Positions 24,386-33,112 are shown, counted from the first letter of the stretch. The stretch is 64,000 bases of DNA from Neobacillus bataviensis (GCF_019969725.1 NZ_JAHXYW010000002.1:372001-436000), one strand, 5' to 3'. The notes: generated by a model from the sequence alone, not told the origin. Numbers and translations are program-made.

Positions 24386-25135
24386 TTGGACAGAAACAAA
24401 TTTTCAGCGATTGCCCATCGGGATCATGCCTTTTACAACCCGATCAGTGAAGAAAAGATTATGAAAATGATTGATATGGCCTCGCTTAAACCGCAGGATA
24501 AGGTAATTGATATTGGTGCTGGCCGCTGTGAGCTGCTGATTCGACTGGTGGAAAACTACCAGGTATCAGGAACGGCTGTTGAGTTGTATGCAGGGGCCAT
24601 TGAGGAGGCAAATCGGCGGGCAGGCACCAGAATTCCCGAGGGAAGCATTGAATTTATTGTAGATGATGCTGGTGCTGCAGTCGAAAAATGTGAAGCCGGG
24701 AGCTATGATTTAGGAATTTGTATCGGATCGACACATGCTTTAGGCGGGCTGGAGTCTACTTTGGAGGCTATGAAGGGTATCATACGGAAAAATGGGTTCA
24801 TTTTAATAGGGGAAGGCTACTGGAAGCAGACTCCGAGTGCAGAGTATTTGGCGGCACTTGGGGGAGCGGAGGAGTCTGAGCTCAGAAGCCATGCAGAGAA
24901 TGTGAAAGCTGGTGAGGAATTAGGATTAATTCCGTTATGGTCGTATGTGGCCAGCGAAGAGGATTGGGATGAATATGAATGGCTCTATTCCATGTCGGTT
25001 GAGAATTATTGTCTGGAGAATCCGGAAGACCCAGACCATGATGCAATGCTGGAGCGAATTCGTGCCTGGCGCCACACTTATTTAACTTGGGGCAGGGATA
25101 CGTTGGGATTTGGATTGTATCTGTTTAGAAACTGA
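24386..25135 (+). CDS. SAM-dependent class I methyltransferase
   Basis: The 249-residue protein has motif I V-I-D-I-G-A-G-R-C-E near residue 40, then the acidic loop and D-L-G-I-C-I-G-S-T-H-A-L-G in the central region. It starts with TTG behind AAGGGGGTTAGG. It resembles small-molecule methyltransferases. The C-terminus is rich in Trp, Glu and Asp. Substrate unknown; it appears monocistronic. Confidence 0.85.
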   Translation: MDRNKFSAIAHRDHAFYNPISEEKIMKMIDMASLKPQDKVIDIGAGRCELLIRLVENYQVSGTAVELYAGAIEEANRRAGTRIPEGSIEFIVDDAGAAVEKCEAGSYDLGICIGSTHALGGLESTLEAMKGIIRKNGFILIGEGYWKQTPSAEYLAALGGAEESELRSHAENVKAGEELGLIPLWSYVASEEDWDEYEWLYSMSVENYCLENPEDPDHDAMLERIRAWRHTYLTWGRDTLGFGLYLFRN

Positions 25136-25335
25136 TACATTGTCGTGATTTCATAATGGGCATTAAGAGAGGTTTATAATCCCAGTTTTTTCTACTGCAA
25201 TCACAATTAACTTTTAACTTCTGACCCCTTTGGAACCTTTCACTGCCGCTCTCTTTTTATTTCAAAATTCACAGCTTGACTAGGCCCCGAATAAACTATA
25301 AAAAAGCGGGTTTATGCATAATGGAGGGGAACAAC

Positions 25336-25758
25336 TTGAAGGTTTTTCAAGTAAAGGGTATACCAGAGAATAAAGTTGAGCTATTGGAAATGACACCAGA
25401 TGGAAAAGTGAAGGTTCGAAATTTAATCAGTAACGATATCATTGAAACCACGCAGCAAGCTTTTGATATGGCATTTGAGCCATCAGAGTATTCCTTCTTT
25501 GCGGTAAAGGACCAACAAATTACCCAGAAAGCAACAAAGTCGGAAATTGATGCGATGATTGAAAAGTCACAAATTGAAATAATCCAGCTCTTTGGAAAGT
25601 GCACCGTCGTAGCTGTTCAGCTGCCAAATGGTTTTGTTTTGACGGAATCCTGTGTTTCAGCGAATAAAGAATTAAATAAACAGTATTGTTTAGAATGTAT
25701 TAAAAACAAAATTGTAGAAATGGAAGCTTACAAATTTAAAAGCTTAACAACTGAATAA
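25336..25758 (+). CDS. Gp49-family phage-type protein, orphan
   Basis: The C-terminal half, from about residue 65, resembles the phage Gp49 family: L-P-N-G-F-V-L-T-E-S-C, N-K-Q-Y-C-L-E-C-I-K-N-K-I-V-E-M-E-A-Y. The start is TTG at 25336 with GGAGGGG 6 nt upstream; in-frame TTG 25276 and ATG 25321 are weaker. The product is 140 residues. No other phage gene is nearby, so it is a stray or domesticated copy. Function is unknown; the family occurs in phage DNA-metabolism regions. Confidence 0.7.
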   Translation: MKVFQVKGIPENKVELLEMTPDGKVKVRNLISNDIIETTQQAFDMAFEPSEYSFFAVKDQQITQKATKSEIDAMIEKSQIEIIQLFGKCTVVAVQLPNGFVLTESCVSANKELNKQYCLECIKNKIVEMEAYKFKSLTTE

Positions 25759-25788
25759 TACCCATTTCCAAAAACTACAATATTTCTC

Positions 25789-25817
25789 TTGATTCTTTGA
25801 ATAGAATCAAGTACTAT
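25789..25817 (+). promoter_or_regulatory. candidate promoter of the MFS exporter leader
   Basis: TTGATT (25789-25794), a 17-bp spacer and TACTAT (25812-25817). A hairpin-like palindrome CTTGATTC/GAATCAAG (25788-25811) overlaps the -35 box and spacer and could bind a repressor. The predicted leader is about 210 nt. Confidence 0.45.
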
Positions 25818-25862
25818 AAAACATACGATATAACGAAAGGGTGACCATAAAGCCAATGATCT

Positions 25863-26024
25863 ACTAAACCTATTTTTAGAAAAAAATTTCGTATAAAACG
25901 GATATATTTTTCTGGATAGGTTTAGTGCGGGCTTTTATAGGCAATAGGGGAGTACAAGTAATGAACGGTGTACTCTGCCCCGTTGCCTCAAAGTGCCTCC
26001 TATCCAGATTGATGGATAAGGAGG
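25863..26024 (+). promoter_or_regulatory. candidate translational RNA switch of the MFS exporter
   Basis: Three helices compete. Helix A pairs ACTAAACCTAT (25863-25873) with ATAGGTTTAGT (25916-25926). Helix B pairs TCTGGATAGG (25911-25920) with CCTATCCAGA (25999-26008). Helix C pairs CCTCCTATCCA (25996-26006) with TGGATAAGGAGG (26013-26024), which is the Shine-Dalgarno sequence. B excludes both A and C. A strong inner hairpin (GGCAA, GGGG, AGTACA with their partners, 25940-25987) lies inside B. Within it, AGGGGAG and ATG 25961 open a frame that runs into the exporter gene without a stop. No terminator is seen, so control would be at translation. Confidence 0.7.
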
Positions 26025-26032
26025 TTTTTTTT

Positions 26033-27280
26033 ATGACGGAACCAACAAACCAGGGACTTTCAATGGGGGCATTATTCCGTAATCAAGTCATTCGCACCAT
26101 TTTGCTTTCGACATTATTTTTACAAATTGGTATATGGGTACGAAACTATTCGATTTTATTATTTGTAATTGAGCAGACAAATGAAGACCCGGTGGCGGTC
26201 TCGCTTATTTCAGTTGCCGAGTTCGCGCCAATCTTTCTTTTTTCCTTTATTGGGGGTACTTTCGCTGACAGGTGGCGCCCAAAACGAACGATGGTTTGGT
26301 GTGATTTGCTCAGCGCCGTTTCTATTTTTGTAGTATTATTAACACTCGTCCTCGGAAGCTGGAAAGCGATTTTCTTTGCAACACTGGTTTCCTCAATTCT
26401 TTCACAGTTTTCCCAGCCTTCGGGAATGAAGCTATTCAAGCTTCATGTGAGGGAAGAAATGATTCAGATGGGGATGTCCATGTATCAGACGCTGTTTGCG
26501 GTTTTTATGATTCTAGGACCAATTATTGGAACGTTCGTTTACCAACATTACGGCATTAACGCAGCGATTGCGATCATGGGTGTTGCTTTTATTTTATCTG
26601 CTTTGATTTTGATGTTGCTGCCTCCAGACCGTGAAATTGAGGAAAATAAAGAAAAAACCACTCTCGTCGAGGAAATGAAGGCAGGGTTCCGTTATGTGTT
26701 GAACAGCAAAGCACTTACGTTACTTGGAGGCTGCTTTGCGGCAGCCGGCTTGGCGCTGGGACTGACACAGCCGCTCGCTGTTTTCCTCATTACTGAAAAA
26801 CTAGGTTTGCCAAAAGAACAGCTGCAATGGCTGATGGCTGCATTCGGCGCAGGTATGATTTTAGGAGGAGGACTCACAATGGGGCTCGCCAAGAAAACGC
26901 CTCCGCAAATTCTGCTTGCAATTGGAATGACCGTAAGTGCCCTTGGATTTTTTGTGATGGGCCTATCGGAGCAGCTTTGGATCACGCTGACGGCACAATT
27001 CATTAGCGGTTTGTTTATGCCATGTATTCACATTGGTATAAATACAATGATTTTGAAAAATACCGATGAAGCCTTTATTGGACGTGTCAACGGTATATTG
27101 AATCCCATGTTTATGGGGACAATGGTCATCACCATGACTGCGAGCGGCTGGTTGAAAAAGAGCTTATCTCTTGTCGCGATGTATGAAGGTTCGGCCTTAC
27201 TCTTTTTCGTTGGTGTTTTATTCCTCGTGCCACTGTTCAAAGGCTCTTCGGCTTTAATGAAAAAAGGGGAAGAAGTTTAA
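26033..27280 (+). CDS. MFS exporter (MFS_3, macrolide/siderophore-efflux-like)
   Basis: The 415-residue protein has about 12 membrane segments and the motif G-G-T-F-A-D-R-W-R-P-K-R near residue 78, matching efflux-type MFS proteins of the MefA/EntS group. AAGGAGG lies 8 nt before the ATG at 26033 and is inside the switch hairpin. Frames starting at 25925 or 25961 run in phase into it, so a longer product beginning M-N-G-V-L-C-P-V is possible. Antibiotic or metabolite export is inferred from family and leader type. Confidence 0.85.
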   Translation: MTEPTNQGLSMGALFRNQVIRTILLSTLFLQIGIWVRNYSILLFVIEQTNEDPVAVSLISVAEFAPIFLFSFIGGTFADRWRPKRTMVWCDLLSAVSIFVVLLTLVLGSWKAIFFATLVSSILSQFSQPSGMKLFKLHVREEMIQMGMSMYQTLFAVFMILGPIIGTFVYQHYGINAAIAIMGVAFILSALILMLLPPDREIEENKEKTTLVEEMKAGFRYVLNSKALTLLGGCFAAAGLALGLTQPLAVFLITEKLGLPKEQLQWLMAAFGAGMILGGGLTMGLAKKTPPQILLAIGMTVSALGFFVMGLSEQLWITLTAQFISGLFMPCIHIGINTMILKNTDEAFIGRVNGILNPMFMGTMVITMTASGWLKKSLSLVAMYEGSALLFFVGVLFLVPLFKGSSALMKKGEEV

Positions 27281-27290
27281 TGAATATAAA

Positions 27291-27325
27291 AGCAGCTATG
27301 CACTTTGCATAGCTGCTCCTTTTTT
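27291..27325 (+). terminator. terminator after MFS exporter
   Basis: AGCAGCTATG / CATAGCTGCT with a CACTTTG loop, then CCTTTTTT. Confidence 0.9.
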
Positions 27326-27329
27326 GAGT

Positions 27330-27854
27330 TTAATCCTTAAGGTGCTCCAAATAGCTCAATAGTTGAAAAATTTGTCCTCGGTGATGGGCTTCATGTTCAA
27401 TAAGATGATATACAACCCACTCTGGGGTTACATCGTAGTTTGGCAAAACTCTTGGCTTTTTCCAATCCTCCATGTCCATTGTCCGGAAATGAGAAAGGAA
27501 GATTTCACGAATGGAATCCATGCGGTTGAAGTGAGCTTCAATGGTTTCACCATGAAAATGTGCTAATTCTCCGGAAGAATTCCGGTGTTCTAACGGAAAC
27601 ATAGCTTGTACTTCAGACGGCCATCCTGAACAAAGGACTTCTTCATATAACCAATCTGCTTCAATCAGCGCAATATGGTAAAGCAGGCTTCCAATTGAAT
27701 GTCTTCCTTCTAGCCTTCTATCAATCAAATCCTGACTCAGTCCAGCTAATCGTTCTTTAATCGTGCGCCGGACATCTTCTAAGGACCAGAGCCAACGGCC
27801 AATTTCTGGTTCATAGCCAGTTAATGGCATCATCAAAAAAGACTTTCTTTTCAT
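27330..27854 (-). CDS. DinB/YfiT-family metal-dependent protein
   Basis: The 174-residue four-helix-bundle protein has the DinB-type metal site: Y-H-I-A-L-I-E-A-D-W near residue 60 and H-L-I-E-H-E-A-H-H-R-G-Q near 152. A GGGAGAG site precedes the ATG. DinB-superfamily proteins include bacillithiol transferases and damage-inducible proteins. Function here is not assignable. It is convergent with the MFS gene. Confidence 0.87.
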   Translation of the reverse strand: MKRKSFLMMPLTGYEPEIGRWLWSLEDVRRTIKERLAGLSQDLIDRRLEGRHSIGSLLYHIALIEADWLYEEVLCSGWPSEVQAMFPLEHRNSSGELAHFHGETIEAHFNRMDSIREIFLSHFRTMDMEDWKKPRVLPNYDVTPEWVVYHLIEHEAHHRGQIFQLLSYLEHLKD

Positions 27855-27929
27855 CCTATCACTCTCCCATCGTTCAATATTATTCTCTTGAAAAAATTGT
27901 ATTCCTCCTATTTGTGAGAAGGAATATTA

Positions 27930-27962
27930 AAAAAATCGCAGGGAGATTCCTACGATTTTTTT
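27930..27962. terminator. terminator of the sensor kinase gene
   Basis: AAAATCGCAGG / CCTACGATTTT hairpin with A- and T-runs on both sides, overlapping the kinase stop codon. It can serve the minus strand. Confidence 0.75.
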
Positions 27963-29467
27963 TCAAATGAAAGAGGAAGGGTAATTTCTACCTCTGTTCC
28001 TTCATTTGGCATGCTTTTGATTGAAATATCCCCGTCATAGGATTCGATTATCCGTTTGCATACGGTTAAACCTAATCCCGAGCCATCTTTCTTCAGCGTG
28101 TAAAAAGGATTAAAGGCCTGCGAAATTTGATCCTTCTGCATTCCTACCCCGTTATCCGCTACGGTTATTTTACAATTGTCGGCTTCTTTTTCTAGTTGAA
28201 TGGTAAGTTTGCCGCCGCTGGGCATCGCATGGATGGAGTTTTTCGTTAGATTGAGTATAACCTGTTTTAAATGATCTTTTACGCAGGAAACAGGCAGATC
28301 TTCTTCAGCGTATTGGATGTTCAATTCCACATTCATAAAATTGGTCTCGGAATGAATAATCGGGAAGATTTCTGCGATAATGTCATTGGCATTGTAGGTT
28401 TTAAGTGTATAAGCAGTCGGCTTGCCGAGCACCAGTAATTCACTTACGATTGCATTAATCCGGTCAATTTCCGTTTGAATGACATTGAAATATCTTTGTG
28501 CCTTTTCATCCCCATTTTCCTCACTTAAGAGCTTCACTAATCCCTTAATGCCAGTAAGTGGATTTCTAATTTCATGGGCCGTACTCGCAGCGAGATTGCT
28601 GATTAATTCCAGCTTTTGAATCTCCGTCTGTGCTTTTTCCTTTTTCAATCTTTGATGTAAAAGGACATATTTTGCCAATAAAAATAAGATGTTCGTAATG
28701 ATTAAGATCACGGCTAGGCTAATAAAAAAGTTCTTCCAAAAAATGAGTTCATTATCAAAAGCGACGAATGCAGAAATGGTCCATGGTACCTGTGAAACAT
28801 TCATGCTGGATTTAACCGAATCTTTCTTAGGGATGAAACCAGCCTTTATTAATTGTTTTCCGTTTCCATCATAGACGATAATCATTTCATCCTTTAATAG
28901 ATTCTGAATTGCTGTCTCTATTTCATCGATTCGTAAGCTGGCAACAAGAACACCTTGAATTTCTCCATGATTCACAATTGGGGTGGCGATTGAAATGATA
29001 TACCTTCCGGTTACACGGCCAAAATGTGGCTCTGATATACTGGTTTTCTCTGATTGAATCGCTTCCTGAAAATAAGTTCGGTCACTTACGTTAACGGGAG
29101 AATTGATTTTGTTCGTGCTAATTAACAGGTCACCGTTTGTACTTGCCCAGTAGAATCCTGAAAAACGCGGATCTTTACCCATCGTTTCCCTCAGTATTTT
29201 TTCTACCCCATTAAGGTTATTATTTTGGACCTTGATCGAGGTAGCCAGCATTTCTAGTCTTCCTACCGTTTCACCTAGAAAGTTCTCAATCGTCATGGCA
29301 TGAAAATTGGCATACTCCTGAGCTTTCTCTTTATATTCTCCTTCCGTAACACTTACCTGATGCTGTCCCATATAAGAACTAATCGCCAAGGAAGGAATTA
29401 ACGTTAGCAGAATATATATGAGCCATTTATTTTTAAAAAGTAAAGTAAAAAACCGAAGGAAAGACAA
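27950..29467 (-). CDS. sporulation-kinase-like sensor histidine kinase
   Basis: The 505-residue membrane kinase has an N-terminal helix (about 15-32), an extracellular dCache-like sensor (about 33-245) and a second helix (about 247-268). The HisKA domain contains the phospho-acceptor motif T-A-H-E-I-R-N-P near residue 295, and HATPase boxes N-L-T-K-N-S, D-N-G-V-G-M and G-S-G-L-G-L follow. Start TTG has GAGGAG 10 nt upstream. No response regulator is adjacent, which together with the kinase-core sequence recalls orphan sporulation kinases of the KinB/KinD type. The ligand is unknown. Confidence 0.88.
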   Translation of the reverse strand: MSFLRFFTLLFKNKWLIYILLTLIPSLAISSYMGQHQVSVTEGEYKEKAQEYANFHAMTIENFLGETVGRLEMLATSIKVQNNNLNGVEKILRETMGKDPRFSGFYWASTNGDLLISTNKINSPVNVSDRTYFQEAIQSEKTSISEPHFGRVTGRYIISIATPIVNHGEIQGVLVASLRIDEIETAIQNLLKDEMIIVYDGNGKQLIKAGFIPKKDSVKSSMNVSQVPWTISAFVAFDNELIFWKNFFISLAVILIITNILFLLAKYVLLHQRLKKEKAQTEIQKLELISNLAASTAHEIRNPLTGIKGLVKLLSEENGDEKAQRYFNVIQTEIDRINAIVSELLVLGKPTAYTLKTYNANDIIAEIFPIIHSETNFMNVELNIQYAEEDLPVSCVKDHLKQVILNLTKNSIHAMPSGGKLTIQLEKEADNCKITVADNGVGMQKDQISQAFNPFYTLKKDGSGLGLTVCKRIIESYDGDISIKSMPNEGTEVEITLPLSFEKKS

Positions 29468-29617
29468 AAGGATCTACTCCTCAAATATGTATATACTATT
29501 ATTTTTTTATTATATAACTTTCTGCTAGCACTTGTCTTGAAACTGGGACTTAGCCAATTCATTTTTATCAGACAAGCATATTTTAATATAAAGTAACTGA
29601 TATGGAGGTGATAAGTT

Positions 29618-29917
29618 TTGCAAAACAGAAGCCGAAGTGGTCTTTTTTCCTTCTGCATTTTTCCCGGATATCGTTGGTGCGGACCCGGCTGCAGCGGTCC
29701 AGGCGACCCGATTAATGATGTGGATGCCTGCTGCCAAAAACATGACCAATGTCTAAATAAAGGAATATCACCTTGTCAATGTGATAAAGAATTCATGGAA
29801 TGCCTTCATAATAAAAGAAATAGAGAAACTGATAAAGGCCGAAAAGCAGCGCTAATGTATGATTTTATGAAAGTGAGATCGGCGTTTACTTGCGGGCAGA
29901 GGAAAAGGTTTTTATGA
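29618..29917 (+). CDS. phospholipase A2-like small protein
   Basis: The 99-residue Cys-rich protein has the PLA2 core: W-C-G-P-G-C-S-G-P-G (calcium-loop type) at about residues 20-29, then V-D-A-C-C-Q-K-H-D-Q-C with the catalytic His-Asp pair near 42-43. About ten Cys suggest disulfides. The N-terminus (M-Q-N-R-S-R-S-G-L-F) is not a classical signal peptide. The start is TTG with GGAGGTG 7 nt upstream. The family hydrolyses the sn-2 ester of phospholipids. Spore-coat or extracellular location is possible but unproven. Confidence 0.82.
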   Translation: MQNRSRSGLFSFCIFPGYRWCGPGCSGPGDPINDVDACCQKHDQCLNKGISPCQCDKEFMECLHNKRNRETDKGRKAALMYDFMKVRSAFTCGQRKRFL

Positions 29918-30055
29918 TTTTCCTAATTGTGGAAGGGTGGCAGGATAGCTGAGCCTATCTGTTGAATATAATTACTTTGAAGGAACCATTTTGTTAGTGT
30001 TCCCGAATTTCCTATTCTTCGTATGGCTTGGATATATTGTGAGTAATCAGTAACT

Positions 30056-30082
30056 GCGATACGTCTTATGTATCGTTTTTTC
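30056..30082 (+). terminator. terminator before GNAT gene
   Basis: CGATAC / GTATCG hairpin followed by T6, probably ending the PLA2-like transcript. The roughly 140 bp before it hold no other clear feature. Confidence 0.75.
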
Positions 30083-30111
30083 TTGTTTATATATTTACAG
30101 GGGGAATTCGA

Positions 30112-30612
30112 ATGTTTATTAGAGAAGCGCGACCAGAAGACGCGGAAAATTTACTAAAATTAATAAAGCAAGTGGAAGCTGAGTCAGATTTTATGTTGAT
30201 GGACGCTGGAGAAAGAAAAACTTCCCCAGAACAACAGCGTAAACGTTTGGAACAAATGAGGAGCGAAAATAATTCTGCCATACTAGTGGCAGAACAAGAA
30301 GATGGAAAGCTTGCAGGATATTTAATCGCCATTGGCGGTTCTGTGAAAAGAAATAGACATACTGCCTATCTGGTAATTGGTGTATTAAAAAAATATCGGG
30401 GACGCGGCATAGGTACAAAATTATTTCAACGAGTAGAAGAGTGGGCACTCACTCATAAAATCTCCCGTTTGGAACTTACAGTAGTCACGGAAAACCTTGC
30501 AGGTGTGACCCTCTATAAGAAAAGGGGATTTGAGATAGAGGGGACAAAAAGAAATTCGCTTTTCATCCATGGTAAATACTTTGATGAGTATTATATGTCT
30601 AGAATATTATAG
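30112..30612 (+). CDS. GNAT-family N-acetyltransferase
   Basis: The 166-residue GNAT protein has L-V-I-G-V-L-K-K-Y-R-G-R-G-I-G near residue 85-99 and L-Y-K-K-R-G-F-E near 138. GGGGG lies upstream of the ATG. It resembles RimI/YkkB-like acetyltransferases. It may be co-transcribed with the small membrane protein and SDR that follow. Acceptor unknown. Confidence 0.88.
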   Translation: MFIREARPEDAENLLKLIKQVEAESDFMLMDAGERKTSPEQQRKRLEQMRSENNSAILVAEQEDGKLAGYLIAIGGSVKRNRHTAYLVIGVLKKYRGRGIGTKLFQRVEEWALTHKISRLELTVVTENLAGVTLYKKRGFEIEGTKRNSLFIHGKYFDEYYMSRIL

Positions 30613-30628
30613 GGGCGGGGGATGGAAA

Positions 30629-30859
30629 ATGGAAAAAACACACGAAACACAATCTAGTGAAGCATATAAAGAGATTGATGATAATAAATTGTATACACCA
30701 ATCGAGGATTTGCAAAAGATAACTGCTGGAGGTGTTTACAAAAGAAACAGCCTTAAATTAAAATCCTTGCCTAAAGGGATTCGCTACATAGGGTATTTCA
30801 TTATGGGGTTTTGTATCCTTACTTTTGTAATAGCCATAGTTCTAAAAGTATTTAATTAA
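30629..30859 (+). CDS. small single-span membrane protein
   Basis: The 76-residue protein has a polar, charged first 50 residues and one hydrophobic helix near the C-terminus (I-G-Y-F-I-M-G-F-C-I-L-T-F-V-I-A-I-V). The ATG at 30629 follows GGGCGGGGGAT. It is squeezed between a GNAT gene and an SDR gene on the same strand. I do not recognise the family. Confidence 0.65.
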   Translation: MEKTHETQSSEAYKEIDDNKLYTPIEDLQKITAGGVYKRNSLKLKSLPKGIRYIGYFIMGFCILTFVIAIVLKVFN

Positions 30860-30877
30860 GATGAAAAGAGGGAGATT

Positions 30878-31639
30878 ATGAATTTAGCAGGCAATACAAT
30901 ATTAATTACAGGCGGTGCCTCCGGAATCGGCTTAGCTTTTGCAGAACGTTTTATCAAAGCGGGAAGCAAGGTCATTGTTTGCGGGAGAAGGGAAGAAAAG
31001 TTAAAGGAAGCAAAAGAAAAATTCCCTGACATTGAGACTCGTGTATGTGATGTAACGAATGAATCAGAGCGGTTGGCGTTATTTGAATGGGCAACAAGTC
31101 ATTATCCTGAATTGAATGTCTTTGTGAATAATGCAGGAATTCAGCAGCGCTTCAATATTCTTAAGGCGAACCCGAAAGAGGATTGGAACTACTACAATAA
31201 TGAAATAACCGCGAACATGGAAGCGCCCATTCATCTTGCAATGCTATTTGCGCCGTTTCTTTCTAAAAAAGAAAATGGAACCATTATTAACGTAACTTCT
31301 GGGCTTGCCTTCACACCAATGGCGATTGCCCCGATTTATTCGGCAACGAAGGCCGCACTCCATTCCTTTACAGTAAGTTTAAGATTGCAGCTTTCGGATA
31401 CTTCGATTAAAGTGATTGAAGTGGCTCCTCCTGCGGTAAATACGGATTTAGGAGGTGTGGGCTTACATACATTCGGTGCCGATTTGAATGAATTCGCAGA
31501 GGCCATTTTTAAAGGGCTGAAGGAAGGTAAACTTGAAATTGGTTTTGCCAGATCGGAGAAAGCATTGCGGATGTCGAGAGATGAAATTGATGAAGCAGTA
31601 ATCGGAATTTATGAGAATACGAAGAACTCAATTAAATAG
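30878..31639 (+). CDS. SDR oxidoreductase (DltE-like)
   Basis: The 253-residue classical SDR has T-G-G-A-S-G-I-G near residue 12, V-N-N-A-G near 85 and the catalytic Y-S-A-T-K near 152. The sequence pattern after the active site (V-I-E-V-A-P-P-A-V-N-T-D) resembles DltE/YusZ-type SDRs. GAGGGAG precedes the ATG. It ends with a terminator and a repeat-containing gap. Substrate unknown. Confidence 0.88.
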   Translation: MNLAGNTILITGGASGIGLAFAERFIKAGSKVIVCGRREEKLKEAKEKFPDIETRVCDVTNESERLALFEWATSHYPELNVFVNNAGIQQRFNILKANPKEDWNYYNNEITANMEAPIHLAMLFAPFLSKKENGTIINVTSGLAFTPMAIAPIYSATKAALHSFTVSLRLQLSDTSIKVIEVAPPAVNTDLGGVGLHTFGADLNEFAEAIFKGLKEGKLEIGFARSEKALRMSRDEIDEAVIGIYENTKNSIK

Positions 31640-31684
31640 AGGCTGAAAAAATGGGTTCACATATAAAATGTGCAGCCTTTTTTG
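31640..31684 (+). terminator. terminator after SDR gene
   Basis: AGGCTG pairs with CAGCCT around an inner CACAT/ATGTG stem, followed by T7. Confidence 0.8.
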
Positions 31685-31703
31685 CATTTTTAGGACGAGC
31701 TAT

Positions 31704-31762
31704 CGTTTTATTTGCGAATTTTTCTAGTTTATTTGCTAAAATGCAGTTTTATTTGCGAATCC
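31704..31762. repeat. short tandem array, 3 copies, ~21-bp period
   Basis: TTTATTTGC starts at 31707, 31728 and 31748 (steps 21 and 20); two copies read TTTATTTGCGAAT. On the minus strand the core is ATTCGCAAATAAA, close to the ATTCGCCGATAAA repeats at 32866. It lies in the gap after the SDR terminator. Confidence 0.75.
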
Positions 31763-31869
31763 AATTTTCCATCATCTTAGTATGGTAAGTTGATCCAGAA
31801 GAAGGAATTCTCTCTGCAAAAATGGAATATGTAGACAACAGAAACTTGATTGAACGGGGGGATTTCAAA

Positions 31870-32853
31870 ATGAAAGCAGTAATTGTAACTGAGTTTGGCA
31901 ACACTGATGTGATGAAATACACCGATGTAGAAGTGCCGAAATTCGGTCCTAAACAGGTTTTAATTCAAGTAGTAAAAACGAGTGTTAACTTTGCCGATAT
32001 AAAGTCACGGTACGGGAAAAAGGGTGGAACCTTTCCGTTTATTCCTGGCATTGATGCTGCAGGTGTGATAGAGGCAGTTGGTAAAGACGTTCAGCATTTA
32101 AAAGTTGGACAGCGTGTGATTACCTTTCCGGCCAATGGTTCCTATGCAGAGTATATTGTAGCTGATGAAAATTTGACCTTTGCTATACCTGAAAGTATCG
32201 GATTTGATGTAGCTGCTGCAAGTCCAATCGTTTCTTTTCTTTCCTATATTTTGCTCGCAGATCTAGCAAAATTAGAACAAGGAGAAACAGTTCTCATCCA
32301 TGCCGCTGCAGGAGGGGTAGGGACGACTGCCATTCAATTAGCGAAAATTTTAGGGGCAGGAAAAGTAATTGGGACGGTTGGAAGGGAATCTAAAATAAAT
32401 GTGGCGCAAGAGGCTGGTGCTGATTATGTCGTCAACTATGAAAAGGAAGATTTCGCTCAAAGGGTAAATGAACTAACTGGTGGGCATGGGGCAAATGTTA
32501 TTATAGATTCTGTTGCAGGGAAAATAACTGAAAAAAGTTTAGTTTGCCTTGCACCATATGGACGTTTAGTTCAGATAGGTAATTCCAGCGGGGAAACTGG
32601 GAATATTAAAACAAGCGATCTGCATGCTAGCTGCAGATCTGCTCTAGGGTTCAGCTTAGGTACGACAAGAAAATTACGCCCCCAGTTACTGCAGCCCGTT
32701 GCTGAGAAGATATTTCCACTCTTAGCCGATGGCAGCTTAAAAATAAATATTGGTCACCATTTCCCATTGGCAGAAGCTGCAAAGGCACATGATTTAGTTG
32801 AAAATCGAATGAGTACGGGTAAAGTCTTGCTGGATGTCGGGGAAATGAAATAA
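31870..32853 (+). CDS. quinone oxidoreductase-like MDR protein
   Basis: The 327-residue medium-chain reductase lacks the zinc Cys ligands and has the quinone-reductase pattern: G-I-D-A-A-G-V-I-E near residue 62 and nucleotide-binding A-A-A-G-G-V-G near 143. GGGGGGAT before the ATG at 31870 defines the start; an in-frame ATG at 31822 has no site. NADPH-dependent one- or two-electron reduction of quinones or enones is expected. It is a single gene. Confidence 0.9.
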   Translation: MKAVIVTEFGNTDVMKYTDVEVPKFGPKQVLIQVVKTSVNFADIKSRYGKKGGTFPFIPGIDAAGVIEAVGKDVQHLKVGQRVITFPANGSYAEYIVADENLTFAIPESIGFDVAAASPIVSFLSYILLADLAKLEQGETVLIHAAAGGVGTTAIQLAKILGAGKVIGTVGRESKINVAQEAGADYVVNYEKEDFAQRVNELTGGHGANVIIDSVAGKITEKSLVCLAPYGRLVQIGNSSGETGNIKTSDLHASCRSALGFSLGTTRKLRPQLLQPVAEKIFPLLADGSLKINIGHHFPLAEAAKAHDLVENRMSTGKVLLDVGEMK

Positions 32854-32864
32854 TCGTAATTTTC

Positions 32865-32921
32865 GATTCGCCGATTAATTTACAGATTCGCCGATAAACT
32901 CTAAATATTCACCGATAAATT
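32865..32921. repeat. short tandem array, 3 copies, 20-21-bp period
   Basis: ATTCGCCGATTAA, ATTCGCCGATAAA and ATTCACCGATAAA start at 32866, 32886 and 32907. The array lies just after the quinone-reductase stop codon. The rest of the 259-bp gap, up to the VWA-like gene, shows nothing recognisable except the AAAGGGGG ribosome binding site. Confidence 0.8.
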
Positions 32922-33112
32922 CGGGGTGGCTGGTTTCTTTATAAAAGAAGGAGTAAAGAAAAACGTTTAAGGCTATTTTACCTATTTAAGAATAGATTGT
33001 TCATTTTTATTTTTTTGATTCAATACAAGTACTGCTACCGCAATTATCCAATCATAAGCCCTTCCTTTTTAGCCGAAAATAATATGGCTCGCTCATTCAA
33101 ACAAAGGGGGAA

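Noticed and set aside
25925..26032. MFS exporter starting at 25925 (GTG) as the real start
   Set aside because: It has no ribosome binding site and lies inside the switch helices; ATG 26033 with AAGGAGG at 8 nt is far better.
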